A stretch of 22,923 bases of DNA, from NCBI GenBank assembly GCA_001303665.1, contig LJUF01000006.1, forward strand, positions 1 to 22,923, read 5' to 3'. The DNA comes from Phycisphaerae bacterium SM23_33. Lineage in GTDB: Bacteria; Planctomycetota; Phycisphaerae; SM23-33. Under the pieces are notes generated by a model, which had not been told where the DNA came from, made no database searches, and saw nothing but the letters and a program-made list of their open reading frames with translations. Positions 1-7,201 of the stretch are shown in pieces. Each line of letters starts with the position of its first letter. Positions within the stretch are counted from its first letter, which is position 1. Both the position numbers and the translations under genes were made by a program.

Positions 1-191
1 GCCTCGTACGTGTTCGATTGCGCGAGCTTGCCCTTGGTTACGGCGATGACGTGGGCGCCGTCGGCGGCGGCCAGGGCCGCACGCAGACCGGCCGCCCCCG
101 CCCCGATCACCAGCACGTCGGTGAAGATGTGGCCGATGTGGCGCGTGTCGAAGCTCAGCAGGTAGCGGCGCTGAAGATACGGCGTGTCCAT
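1..191 (-). CDS. nadB: L-aspartate oxidase NadB, N-terminal fragment (cut by window edge)
   Basis: The minus strand from an ATG at 191 encodes 63 residues before the window ends. They include the FAD-binding Rossmann stretch DVLVIGAGAAGLRAALAAA at about residues 25-43, then TKGKLAQSNTYEA, which matches the conserved region after the first strand in L-aspartate oxidases. The family oxidises L-aspartate to iminoaspartate with FAD in the cytoplasm, the first step of de novo NAD synthesis. The start is supported by a promoter whose -10 lies only 9 nt upstream, with no Shine-Dalgarno sequence between, so the mRNA may be nearly leaderless. A succinate dehydrogenase or fumarate reductase flavoprotein is the main alternative, but the KxxLxxSNTYEA stretch fits NadB better. 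Confidence 0.85.
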   Translation of the reverse strand, partial: MDTPYLQRRYLLSFDTRHIGHIFTDVLVIGAGAAGLRAALAAADGAHVIAVTKGKLAQSNTYE

Positions 192-200
192 TGTGGCGAT

Positions 201-228
201 ACTATAGGCCGCGGCCGCCCGATTGCAA
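201..228 (-). promoter_or_regulatory. Promoter of nadB, near-leaderless
   Basis: On the minus strand TTGCAA (223-228) is followed after 16 nt by TATAGT (201-206). The ATG at 191 lies 9 nt past the -10 box, so transcription should begin 1-3 nt before the start codon. No Shine-Dalgarno sequence can fit. Confidence 0.55.
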
Positions 229-405
229 CAAACCGCTGGGCGGCGGCCGCGTTCAGGCCTTGGCGGCAGTCGGAACCCGGCCGCCTCTCGCGTGCAACCC
301 GGGTCTCGGCCGCGGCCAACCGCCCTCACGGGCGCAACTGTCAGCCATTCACTGCTGAGTTCAGGCGCCCCCTAGACCTTGGTGCACCCACTCCACAGAA
401 AGTCC

Positions 406-434
406 TTGTGCGGACAGGCCGATTCCGATATGCT
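406..434 (+). promoter_or_regulatory. Promoter for the pilin-like gene pair
   Basis: TTGTGC (406-411), a 17-nt spacer and TATGCT (429-434) form a sigma70-like promoter. The predicted transcript has a leader of about 65 nt containing a 12-nt palindrome (448-459) before the Shine-Dalgarno GGGGAG near 493. Confidence 0.5.
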
Positions 435-505
435 ACTTAAGGAAAGACCTGCCGGCAGGCCGGCATAGCGGGGAGGACTTTAGGACTCTGTAGGGGAGAT
501 GTCGA

Positions 506-1486
506 ATGAGAACCTACGCGGCATCCAGTCCTTCAAGGGCGGGCAAGGGTGAAAGCAGGGCTTTCACGCTTGTGGAACTGCTGGTGGTGGTCGGCGTCAT
601 CTCCCTGCTGGTGACCATCGTCGTGCCGACGCTGGGCCGGGCCCGGGAGCTGGCCCGCCAGGCGGTGTGCGTGGCCAACCAGCGAAGCATGGTCAGCGCC
701 CTGCTGGCCTACCACAGCGATTGGGGCACCTTCCCGTACAACTACGCGTATTATGACCCGTACGTCGATGAGAACGTGCGCTGGGCACTGGGCTGCATCA
801 GCCCCCAGCTGGGCGGCCCGGCGGGGGTCGTGGACCTCCGAGGCCGGGACGAAGGCGACTTCCCCAGGATCTACGTCTGTCCCAGCGCCGACTTGGCCAA
901 GGTGTACCTGAGCAATCCCAACGACAAGTACCACGCCTGCTACTGGACCAGCATCGCCATCCGAGTCAATCGCGGCTTCGGCGGTGCTGCCCCTTGGGGC
1001 CTGTTCGACACGCACGGCCACGAGGGCATGCCGCCCGGCTGGGACGAGGACAGCGGCGGCGAGGCCCGGGTGTTTGGGACCACGTGCCCCCGCATCGGCG
1101 CACACTGGCGGAGCCTATACCAGCCGACCCTGGACTCAGTGCCGCTGCCGGACCAGACCGTCTTCAGCGGCTGCACCAACAACAGGGAAAGCCAGCAGAC
1201 GTTGCTACACGATTTAGTCCGGAGCTACCGCCCCGGTCACTGGGACACCCACCCGGGGTGGGGATACATGCACGGTTGCCTGAGCTTCGACCGCCACGCC
1301 GACAGACAGTTGATGAGCTACCTGGACGGCAGCGCCAGGGCCGTCGCCCACCAGTACCTGGACAATCACTTCACGCACTGGGGCGTGCCCAGCGGGCTCA
1401 CCGGCGACTTTCTCATACGGTTTACCTACGAGTACAGTTGCCGCGGCACCGGCATCCACACCCTCCCCGAGCCCGTGGTGGAATAG
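506..1486 (+). CDS. Type II secretion/type IV prepilin-like protein with H-X9-DG domain (copy 1)
   Basis: This 326-residue protein begins with a short basic leader and then the class III signal motif AFTLVELLVVVG at about residues 19-30. Prepilin peptidase would cut before FTLVE and leave a hydrophobic N-terminal helix. Near the C-terminus HADRQLMSYLDG has a His, nine residues and Asp-Gly, the H-X9-DG signature of a family of planctomycete and verrucomicrobial prepilin-like proteins. Such proteins are thought to be inner-membrane pseudopilins or surface proteins; the exact role is unknown. The ATG follows a GGGGAG Shine-Dalgarno sequence. A paralogue starts 30 nt downstream and shares long identical stretches, including the sequence around the start codon. 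Confidence 0.88.
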   Translation: MRTYAASSPSRAGKGESRAFTLVELLVVVGVISLLVTIVVPTLGRARELARQAVCVANQRSMVSALLAYHSDWGTFPYNYAYYDPYVDENVRWALGCISPQLGGPAGVVDLRGRDEGDFPRIYVCPSADLAKVYLSNPNDKYHACYWTSIAIRVNRGFGGAAPWGLFDTHGHEGMPPGWDEDSGGEARVFGTTCPRIGAHWRSLYQPTLDSVPLPDQTVFSGCTNNRESQQTLLHDLVRSYRPGHWDTHPGWGYMHGCLSFDRHADRQLMSYLDGSARAVAHQYLDNHFTHWGVPSGLTGDFLIRFTYEYSCRGTGIHTLPEPVVE

Positions 1487-1516
1487 GGGGCCAGGAAGCT
1501 GAACGCGGAGTGTCGC

Positions 1517-2518
1517 TTGAGAACCTGCACGGCATCCAGTCCTTCAAGGGCAGGCAAGGCCAGGGGATTCACCCTGGTCGAACTGCTGGTGGTGGTCGCC
1601 GTCATCTCCCTGCTGGTGACCATCGTCGTGCCGACGCTGGGCCGGGCTCGCGAGCTGGCCCGCCAGGCGGTATGCCTGGCCAACCAGCGAAGCATGGTCA
1701 GCGCCCTGCTGGCCTACCACAGCGATTGGGGCACCTTCCCGTATAATTACGCGCACTACGGGCCCGCCTGGGACGGCAACGACTACAGGGGCAGTAACAC
1801 ACGCTGGGCGCTGGGCTGCATCAGTCCCCAGCTGGGCGGCCCGGCGGGGGTCGTGGACCTGCGAGGCCGGGACGAAGGCGACTTCCCCAGGATCTACGTC
1901 TGCCCCAGCGCCGACCTGGGCAGGGTGTATCTCAACAATCCCAACGACAAGTACCACGCCTGCTACTGGACCAGCATCTGCATCCGGGTCAACCGCGGCT
2001 TCGCCGGCACCATTAGCGGCAGCGTCCGCGGCCTGTTCAACACGTGGACGCACCCAGGAATGCCGCCCGGCTGGGACCAGGGCAGCGGGGGCGAGGCCCG
2101 GTTGAAGAAGTGCTACAATTCCACTCACTGGCGGAGCGTGTACAACCCGCGGCTGGACACCGTCCCCCTGCCGGACAAGACCGTCTTCAGTGGCTGCGCC
2201 AACAACAGGGAAAGCCAGCACACGTTGGCGGACGGTGGGGTCAGGAGCTACCGCCCCGGCCACTGGGACGCACGCCCCGGATGGGGATACATGCACGGCT
2301 GCATGAGCTTTGACCGCCACGCGGACAAGCAGGTGATGAGCTACCTGGACGGCTCCGCCGGGGTCTCATCACACGCGGAGCTCGACGCCAACCACCACAC
2401 CTGGACCTCCTTGGAAGGCCAGACGCTCCAGTCGGGGTCGTTCCTGATCGAGTACACCGCCCCGTACTCGTGCCGTGGCACCATGGTCCACATCCTGCCT
2501 GAGCCCGTGGTGGACTGA
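1517..2518 (+). CDS. Prepilin-like protein with H-X9-DG domain (copy 2, tandem paralogue)
   Basis: This 333-residue protein is a close paralogue of the preceding gene. It has the same leader and the cleavage motif GFTLVELLVVV at about residues 17-27. The middle third is nearly identical and the H-X9-DG motif is HADKQVMSYLDG. It differs mainly in short inserted or substituted loops, near residues 80-95, near the middle (about 160-205) and at the C-terminus. The start aligns exactly with the ATG of copy 1 but is TTG, preceded by GCGGAG, so translation may be weaker or coupled. The 30-nt gap indicates cotranscription. The pattern fits a recent tandem duplication with later divergence of surface loops. 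Confidence 0.86.
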   Translation: MRTCTASSPSRAGKARGFTLVELLVVVAVISLLVTIVVPTLGRARELARQAVCLANQRSMVSALLAYHSDWGTFPYNYAHYGPAWDGNDYRGSNTRWALGCISPQLGGPAGVVDLRGRDEGDFPRIYVCPSADLGRVYLNNPNDKYHACYWTSICIRVNRGFAGTISGSVRGLFNTWTHPGMPPGWDQGSGGEARLKKCYNSTHWRSVYNPRLDTVPLPDKTVFSGCANNRESQHTLADGGVRSYRPGHWDARPGWGYMHGCMSFDRHADKQVMSYLDGSAGVSSHAELDANHHTWTSLEGQTLQSGSFLIEYTAPYSCRGTMVHILPEPVVD

Positions 2519-2599
2519 AGGGCCGGACCCCATCCCCCTCGGCTGGCCTGGTTGGCCTCCCGTGCCTGAGCTGTCTGCCGCCACTTGGCCCATGCCAGC

Positions 2600-2609
2600 G
2601 GACATGTCC
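2600..2609. repeat. 10-nt perfect palindrome upstream of the DUF362 promoter
   Basis: GGACATGTCC reads the same on both strands and lies about 24 nt upstream of the -35 box of the DUF362 gene. It is a possible operator; nothing else supports it. Confidence 0.25.
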
Positions 2610-2632
2610 TGACGCTCGAGGGAGGGCCCCAT

Positions 2633-2661
2633 TTGCACGTCGGAAGGAGCCTGAGTATATT
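2633..2661 (+). promoter_or_regulatory. Sigma70-like promoter of the DUF362 gene
   Basis: TTGCAC (2633-2638) and TATATT (2656-2661) are separated by exactly 17 nt. Transcription would start near 2668, giving a leader of about 68 nt ending in the Shine-Dalgarno AAGGAGA at 2723-2729. Confidence 0.6.
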
Positions 2662-2735
2662 GGCGGCCGGATTTGAACCGCGAAATCCCGCCCTGCTGGG
2701 TTCCGCAGCCGCCATCCGTTCGAAGGAGACGTTTG

Positions 2736-3824
2736 ATGCCTGCGAGAGTCACGTTCGCCTCGGCCCGGCCGAAGGAGCTTCGCGCCGAGGCCACGCTGCC
2801 GAAGCTGCTGGACAGGATGCTGGCCCGCTGGGCCTTGAAGAAGCGATTTAAGGGCAAGCGTGTGGCCGTCAAGATGCACCTGGGCTACAACGTGGGTTAC
2901 TCGACGATCTCTCCGCTGCTGGTGCGGCGGGTGGTGGACGCGGTCACCCAGGCCGGCGGCAAGTGCTTCGTTACGGACGTACCCGGGGCCGTCGCCACCG
3001 CCGCCCACCGCGGCTACACGGCGGAGGTGCTGGGGGCGCCACTGGCGGCGGTGGCCGGGCCCGCCGATAAGTACGTCTACCCCCGCCGCGTGAACTACCG
3101 AACCATGAAGGCCGTCAACCTGGCCGGCAACATCGTCGACGCCGACGCCATGATCGTCCTGTCGCACGGCAAGGGGCACGGCCAGAGCGGCTTCGGCGGC
3201 GCCATCAAGAACATCGCCATGGGATGCGTGGACGGGACCACCCGCGGCCGCATCCACCGGTTGATGAGCGCCGCGTTCCAGTGGGACCGGTCCAAGTGCA
3301 CCGGCTGCCTGCTGTGCCGCGACAACTGCCCCAACCAGGCCATCACCTACCGGGACGGGCAAATCTCCATCTTCGACCACGCCTGCAAGTACTGCATGCA
3401 CTGCGTGCTGGCCTGCCCCCAGCACGCCATCACCATTGACCAGCGCGGCTACCGGTGGTTCCAGCGCGGCATGGCCCTGACCGTCCGCGAAGCCCTGAAG
3501 ACCTTCCAGCCGGGCCGCGTGCTCTACGTCACCGTGCTGCTGCAGGTCACGCCCTTCTGCGACTGCTGGGGCTTCACCACGCCCTCGATCGTGCCGGACA
3601 TCGGCATCCTGGCCGGCGAAGATATCGTGGCGGTGGAGACCGCGGCCCTGGACCTGATCAAGCCCGAGGACTTCATCGCCGGCTCGCTGCCGGCGCCGCT
3701 GAACCGGGGCGGCGGCGGGCATCTGCTGGAGCAGATCCACGGCAAGGACCCCTACATCCAGATCGAGGAGTGCGTCAAGCTGGGGTTGGGCTCGGCCGAG
3801 TACAAGCTCTCGAAGGTGCAGTAG
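2736..3824 (+). CDS. DUF362 domain protein with two 4Fe-4S clusters
   Basis: This is a 362-residue cytoplasmic iron-sulfur protein. The N-terminal two thirds match the DUF362 family, including KMHLGYNVGYSTISP and later SHGKGHGQSGFGGAIKNIAM. It then has two ferredoxin-type motifs, CTGCLLCRDNCP and CKYCMHCVLACP (about residues 188-231), for two 4Fe-4S clusters. The C-terminal part includes TPFCDCWGFTTPSIVPDIG, typical of this group. The biochemical function is unknown; members are usually annotated as uncharacterised or 4Fe-4S proteins, and an electron-transfer role is inferred only from the clusters. ATG 2736 is chosen over upstream starts because an AGGAGA Shine-Dalgarno sequence lies 6 nt before it and homology begins there. 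It appears monocistronic. Confidence 0.88.
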   Translation: MPARVTFASARPKELRAEATLPKLLDRMLARWALKKRFKGKRVAVKMHLGYNVGYSTISPLLVRRVVDAVTQAGGKCFVTDVPGAVATAAHRGYTAEVLGAPLAAVAGPADKYVYPRRVNYRTMKAVNLAGNIVDADAMIVLSHGKGHGQSGFGGAIKNIAMGCVDGTTRGRIHRLMSAAFQWDRSKCTGCLLCRDNCPNQAITYRDGQISIFDHACKYCMHCVLACPQHAITIDQRGYRWFQRGMALTVREALKTFQPGRVLYVTVLLQVTPFCDCWGFTTPSIVPDIGILAGEDIVAVETAALDLIKPEDFIAGSLPAPLNRGGGGHLLEQIHGKDPYIQIEECVKLGLGSAEYKLSKVQ

Positions 3825-3830
3825 GGCGCC

Positions 3831-3859
3831 TTGCGGCGGGTTCGCCTTTCTTGTAGATT
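3831..3859 (+). promoter_or_regulatory. Promoter of the LysR-family gene
   Basis: TTGCGG (3831-3836) and TAGATT (3854-3859) are separated by 17 nt. The -35 box starts only 7 nt after the stop codon of the DUF362 gene. Confidence 0.4.
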
Positions 3860-3882
3860 CCTATCGAACCATTAGTGAATCT
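3855..3882. promoter_or_regulatory. Inverted repeat over the -10 box, candidate autoregulatory site
   Basis: AGATTC (3855-3860) and GAATCT (3877-3882) form 6-nt inverted arms separated by 16 nt. The left arm overlaps the predicted -10 box. LysR-family regulators commonly repress their own genes from dyad sites near their promoters, so this is a plausible operator. The arms are short and the assignment is inference. Confidence 0.35.
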
Positions 3883-3938
3883 GCAATGCAGGCTTTCGCC
3901 GGGACCTGGGGCGGCTGTGGCTTCGGCGGAGACGGGCG

Positions 3939-4820
3939 ATGAACCTGGACGTGCTGAAGACGTTTTGCGACCTGGTTGATTCCGGCAGCTTTTCCAGGGC
4001 GGCGGAGATGAATCTGATCTCCCAGTCGGCCGTGTCACAGCAGTTGGCCAAGCTCGAGCGCCGGCTGGGCACGCAACTGGTCAACCGCGGGCGCGGGCTG
4101 GTGGCGCCCACCGAGGCGGGCAAGAGCTTCTACCAGGGGGCGAGGGACATCCTGCGGCGATACGAGGCCTTGCTGGGGGAGGTCCGCAGCGCTACCGACG
4201 CCATCCGCGGCGTGCTGCGGGTCGGCACCATTTACTCGGTGGGGATGTACTGCCTGGACCCGTACGTCAAGCGTTTCATCCGCGCCCATCCGGAGGTGAC
4301 GCTGCGGGTGGAATACATGCGGGCGCACGGGATCTACGCCGCCGTGGCCAACGGCGAGTTGGCGCTGGGGATCGTCGCCTACCCGGAACGCCAGCGCTTG
4401 ATCCAGGTCATCCCGTTCATCACCGAGGAGCTGGTGGCGGTCTTCCACTCGGATCACCGGCTGGCCGGGAGGAAGGTCATCGAGGCCGCCGCCCTGAACG
4501 GGGAGAACTTCGTGGCCTTCGAGGCGGACATTCCCACTCGCCGGCACATTGACCGCTGCCTCAAGGCCGCCCGCGTCAAGGTCGGCGTGACCATGGAGTT
4601 CGACAACAACGAGACGCTCAAGCGAGCCGTTGAGATCGGCGCGGGCGTCACCATCCTGCCGCGGACGGTGGTCGAGCGGGAAGTGGCCGCCCGCACGCTC
4701 AGCTACGCCCGCTTTCAGGATGCCAAGCCCTGGGTCCGCCCGCTAGGCATCCTCCGCCCGCGCGGCCAGGCCCCCACGCCGGCCGAGAGCATGTTCCTGG
4801 CCATGCTGCGATCCAAGTAA
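3939..4820 (+). CDS. LysR-family transcriptional regulator
   Basis: This 293-residue protein has the standard LysR architecture. The N-terminal winged helix-turn-helix (residues 1-60) contains SGSFSRAAEMNLISQSAVSQ and the following wing LERRLGTQLVNR. A linker helix leads to a periplasmic-binding-like effector domain (about 90-290) beginning GVLRVGTIYSVG. It would bind DNA as a tetramer and respond to a small molecule, but the ligand and targets cannot be read here. No gene is divergently transcribed next to it, which is unusual for the family; the nearest candidates are the DUF362 gene upstream and tspO downstream. The length is normal. GGAG at about 3927 precedes the ATG. Confidence 0.92.
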   Translation: MNLDVLKTFCDLVDSGSFSRAAEMNLISQSAVSQQLAKLERRLGTQLVNRGRGLVAPTEAGKSFYQGARDILRRYEALLGEVRSATDAIRGVLRVGTIYSVGMYCLDPYVKRFIRAHPEVTLRVEYMRAHGIYAAVANGELALGIVAYPERQRLIQVIPFITEELVAVFHSDHRLAGRKVIEAAALNGENFVAFEADIPTRRHIDRCLKAARVKVGVTMEFDNNETLKRAVEIGAGVTILPRTVVEREVAARTLSYARFQDAKPWVRPLGILRPRGQAPTPAESMFLAMLRSK

Positions 4821-4897
4821 CGGCCAGCCGGCATCGAGTCCTCGGCGGGGGGCCCTCGGGCCGGTTCCGCGCATCCGTGCAAAGCCAGGTATCGGCC

Positions 4898-4924
4898 TTG
4901 TCATTGAACACGGCCGTATACAAT
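4898..4924 (+). promoter_or_regulatory. Candidate promoter of tspO
   Basis: TTGTCA (4898-4903) and TACAAT (4919-4924) are separated by 15 nt, shorter than ideal. This is the only AT-rich block between the LysR gene and tspO, which supports a promoter somewhere here. Confidence 0.35.
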
Positions 4925-4990
4925 AACATACGAGGACAGCGGCGAGCCGGGAGGCTTGGTGGGGGCCGGGCGGAGAAAGGCACAGAACCG

Positions 4991-5488
4991 GTGGCGACAT
5001 ATCGAACGCTCAAGGATCCGCGGGCGTGGCTGGCGGCGGTGGCCTTCGTGGCCGCCTGCTTTCTCGCCTCGGGCATCGGCCAGCTCTTGGGCGGCAGTCC
5101 GCGGGGCGAGTGGTACCGGGGCCTTGCCAAGCCCACGTTCACCCCGCCGAGCTGGGTCTTCGGCCCGGCGTGGACGGCCCTGTACATCTGCATGGGCTTG
5201 GCGGGGTGGCTGGTGTGGCTTCGCCGCGGCTCGGTCGCAGTGGGCGCGCCGCTGGCCTTGTTCGCCGTGCAGTTGGCCCTGAACGCCGCCTGGACGCCGC
5301 TGTTCTTCGGCCTGCGGAGTCCCGGCCTGGCGATGATCGACATCGTCGCCCTGTGGCTGGCCATCCTGCTGACCGCGGGGGCCTTCTTCCGGGTGTCCGC
5401 GGCGGCCGGGTGGCTGATGCTGCCGTATCTCCTGTGGGTCAGCTTCGCCGCCGCGCTCAACTTCTCCATCTGGCGGCTGAACGCGTAA
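4991..5488 (+). CDS. tspO: TspO/MBR family membrane protein
   Basis: This 165-residue protein has five predicted membrane helices and the hallmark TspO motifs. After the first helix comes KPTFTPPSWVFGPAWT, then ALNAAWTPLFFG, and near the end PYLLWVSFAAALNFSIWRLN. TspO proteins bind porphyrins and other hydrophobic ligands; in bacteria they affect tetrapyrrole and stress responses in the outer or cytoplasmic membrane. The GTG at 4991 is preferred because GGAGAAAGG lies about 10 nt upstream and the resulting length fits the family (about 155-165). An upstream in-frame extension to 4877 is poorly conserved in character and overlaps the candidate promoter. It is transcribed toward a minus-strand gene. 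Confidence 0.9.
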   Translation: MATYRTLKDPRAWLAAVAFVAACFLASGIGQLLGGSPRGEWYRGLAKPTFTPPSWVFGPAWTALYICMGLAGWLVWLRRGSVAVGAPLALFAVQLALNAAWTPLFFGLRSPGLAMIDIVALWLAILLTAGAFFRVSAAAGWLMLPYLLWVSFAAALNFSIWRLNA

Positions 5489-5525
5489 CGTCGCGCCGGT
5501 TCGCCTCCCGCGTCCAGACGCTGGC

Positions 5526-5545
5526 GCGGGCCGGGTGCGGCCCGC
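5526..5545. terminator. GC hairpin between convergent genes
   Basis: GCGGGCC (5526-5532) pairs with GGCCCGC (5539-5545) around a 6-nt loop, in the 69-nt gap between tspO and the convergent membrane-protein gene. There is no T tract on either strand, so a terminator role is uncertain. Confidence 0.3.
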
Positions 5546-5557
5546 CCCGCTGCCTCC

Positions 5558-6028
5558 CTACCGGCGATCGAACAATTCCCGGACGCGCCGGTTCATGAGG
5601 TAGCCCAAGGCCGCCGTTGCCAGGACCAGGCCTCCGAGCAGGCTGATGTAAAGGAAGATCGGGTCCGCCCAGGTGGGCAGCGCCGGCGGCCCTCGGAGGC
5701 AAATGGCGAATAGCCACATGGCCCTGAAGACGACCAGGGCCCACGAGGCTAGCGCCGCTCTCCTGGCCCATCTCCGGCCCCGCAGCAGCCCCAGGGACGC
5801 CAAGGCCCAAAGGCCGCCGACGACCGGGCCGACCCAACCCAACGGGCCCCCGTATGGGTCCGGGAAAATGCCCCCGCTCCAACCCGCCGCATGGATCACC
5901 CCGCCGGCAAGGCCGGCCAGGAAATCCGAGCACCCACCCACCAGGCCGAACCATCCGATGACCTTTACCCCGGCAGGAAGATCGCCTGCGAATCCCAGGC
6001 GCTGCGGTATCGTCCGAAGCTTCAGCAT
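5558..6028 (-). CDS. Hypothetical four-helix integral membrane protein
   Basis: This 156-residue protein is not recognised. It begins MLKLRTIPQRLGF and has about four hydrophobic segments: near residues 18-45 (with GWFGLVGGCSDFLAGLAGG), 55-78 (VGPVVGGLWALASLGLL), 84-108 (ASWALVVFRAMWLFAICL) and 120-145 (FLYISLLGGLVLATAALGY). A basic tail NRRVRELFDRR follows. It lies 37 nt downstream of the aldo/keto reductase on the same strand, so the two are probably cotranscribed. The ATG at 6028 is chosen because the longer in-frame extension is proline- and arginine-rich and lacks protein character. No function can be assigned. Confidence 0.6.
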   Translation of the reverse strand: MLKLRTIPQRLGFAGDLPAGVKVIGWFGLVGGCSDFLAGLAGGVIHAAGWSGGIFPDPYGGPLGWVGPVVGGLWALASLGLLRGRRWARRAALASWALVVFRAMWLFAICLRGPPALPTWADPIFLYISLLGGLVLATAALGYLMNRRVRELFDRR

Positions 6029-6065
6029 AGTCCGGCCCTGTGGGCGAGGCGCTGCGAGGGCAGCT

Positions 6066-6983
6066 CTACCATTGGGCCTGTAGTTCGGCAATCCTGGCCA
6101 GTTGCTCCTCGGTCAGTTCGCCCTCGGCGGCGACATTCTGTGCAACCTGCTCGGCGTTCTTGGCCCCGGGGATGACCACGGATAGGCCCTTCTGGGCCAG
6201 CACGTAGCGGATGGCCGCTTGGCCGAGAGTCTGCTTGGGCCCTTCCAGGAAGCGCAGCTGCTGGGCCCGCTCCACGTACGTGCTGAACGTCTTGTGTGCC
6301 CAGCGGCCGGGCGAGCGGAAATCGCCCTCCGGCAGCGTGAAGCCGGGCTTGTACTTGCCGCTCAGAGCCCCCCAGGCCATGGGCGTCCGGCCGATGACGG
6401 CCAGGCCAGCCTCGGCCGCCGCCCTCAGCAGCGGCAGCTTGCGGACGTCGGCCATGTGGACCATCAGTTGCACCGCGGCGCAGCCGTTGTCAATGGCCGC
6501 TTGCACCTCGGCCATCGTCTCCACGCTCGAGCCGTAAAAGCGGATCTTGCCCTGCTGCTGGAGCTTCGTCAGCGCCTCCCACGTCTCCGGCCGGGCAGAG
6601 ACCGCCGGCCCGGGGTTGTGCAGTTGGTACAGGTCGATGCGGTCGGTCTTGAGGCGGCGGAGCGAGCCCTCGGCCGAGGCGACGATGTACTGCGGCGAAT
6701 AGTCGGTGCGGAACTTGCCGCCTTCCCAGTACTTGCCGGTCTTGGTGGCGACGAAGACGCCCTCCCGGCCGCCCAGCACGTCCCCGAACACCTCCTCGCT
6801 CTTGCCGTAGCCGTACTCCTGGGCGGTGTCGAAGAAGGTCACGCTGGCGTCCAGGGCCGCCTCGATGGCGGTGATGGAGTCCTCCAGCGGGGGATTGCCC
6901 CACTGCGGCTCGCCGATGGACCAGCCGCCGAAGCCGATCTCACTGACCTTCACGCCTGTGTCGCCGAAGTCTCGCGGTCTCAC
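6066..6983 (-). CDS. Aldo/keto reductase
   Basis: This 305-residue cytoplasmic NAD(P)H-dependent oxidoreductase has the full catalytic tetrad: Asp52 and Tyr57 in FFDTAQEYGYG, Lys81 in VFVATKTGKYW and His122 in DLYQLHNPGP. It belongs to the AKR group often found as single-domain (alpha/beta)8 barrels in planctomycetes; the substrate is unknown. The start is a GTG at 6983 with AAAGGAA about 8 nt upstream on the minus strand. Upstream in-frame sequence to 7214 belongs to the divergent intergenic region. The gene is divergent from the vWA gene and probably cotranscribed with the membrane protein downstream. Confidence 0.9.
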   Translation of the reverse strand: MRPRDFGDTGVKVSEIGFGGWSIGEPQWGNPPLEDSITAIEAALDASVTFFDTAQEYGYGKSEEVFGDVLGGREGVFVATKTGKYWEGGKFRTDYSPQYIVASAEGSLRRLKTDRIDLYQLHNPGPAVSARPETWEALTKLQQQGKIRFYGSSVETMAEVQAAIDNGCAAVQLMVHMADVRKLPLLRAAAEAGLAVIGRTPMAWGALSGKYKPGFTLPEGDFRSPGRWAHKTFSTYVERAQQLRFLEGPKQTLGQAAIRYVLAQKGLSVVIPGAKNAEQVAQNVAAEGELTEEQLARIAELQAQW

Positions 6984-7201
6984 CTTCGATTCCTTTCGGC
7001 TCGGTTGTCCAATGCCCGCCCGCTTGCCCCTGCGGGCTCCACAGTATGCCCTGTTTCCGGGATACTTTCCAGGCCGGTTGAACTCTTCGCTCCCAGAATC
7101 TCCCCAGTGCGCGCGCATTTCGCTGTCGGCCGGACAATCGTGGGAACTTTGGCCGTCCGTACGCGTCCAAAACCTCGGACAGCAATGAAAGGGAGAAAGC
7201 C

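Larger units (their letters stand above)
192..505. other. Divergent intergenic region between nadB and the pilin-like genes
   Basis: This stretch of about 314 nt holds the nadB promoter at its left end and a forward promoter at 406-434. A perfect 12-nt palindrome CCTGCCGGCAGG lies at 448-459 in the leader of the first pilin-like gene. Between about 230 and 400 I see nothing gene-like; the open frame there has poor composition and no recognisable protein. Confidence 0.5.

Noticed and set aside
506..2518. Repeat array or mobile element at the near-identical region
   Set aside because: The repeat unit is a whole gene of about 1 kb in two copies with intact reading frames, so it is a gene duplication; no inverted ends or transposase are present.
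2241..3740. 499-codon open frame on the minus strand
   Set aside because: It lies opposite the DUF362 gene and the second pilin-like gene, has low-complexity Arg/Gly/Pro composition and no recognisable domain. It is a high-GC shadow frame.
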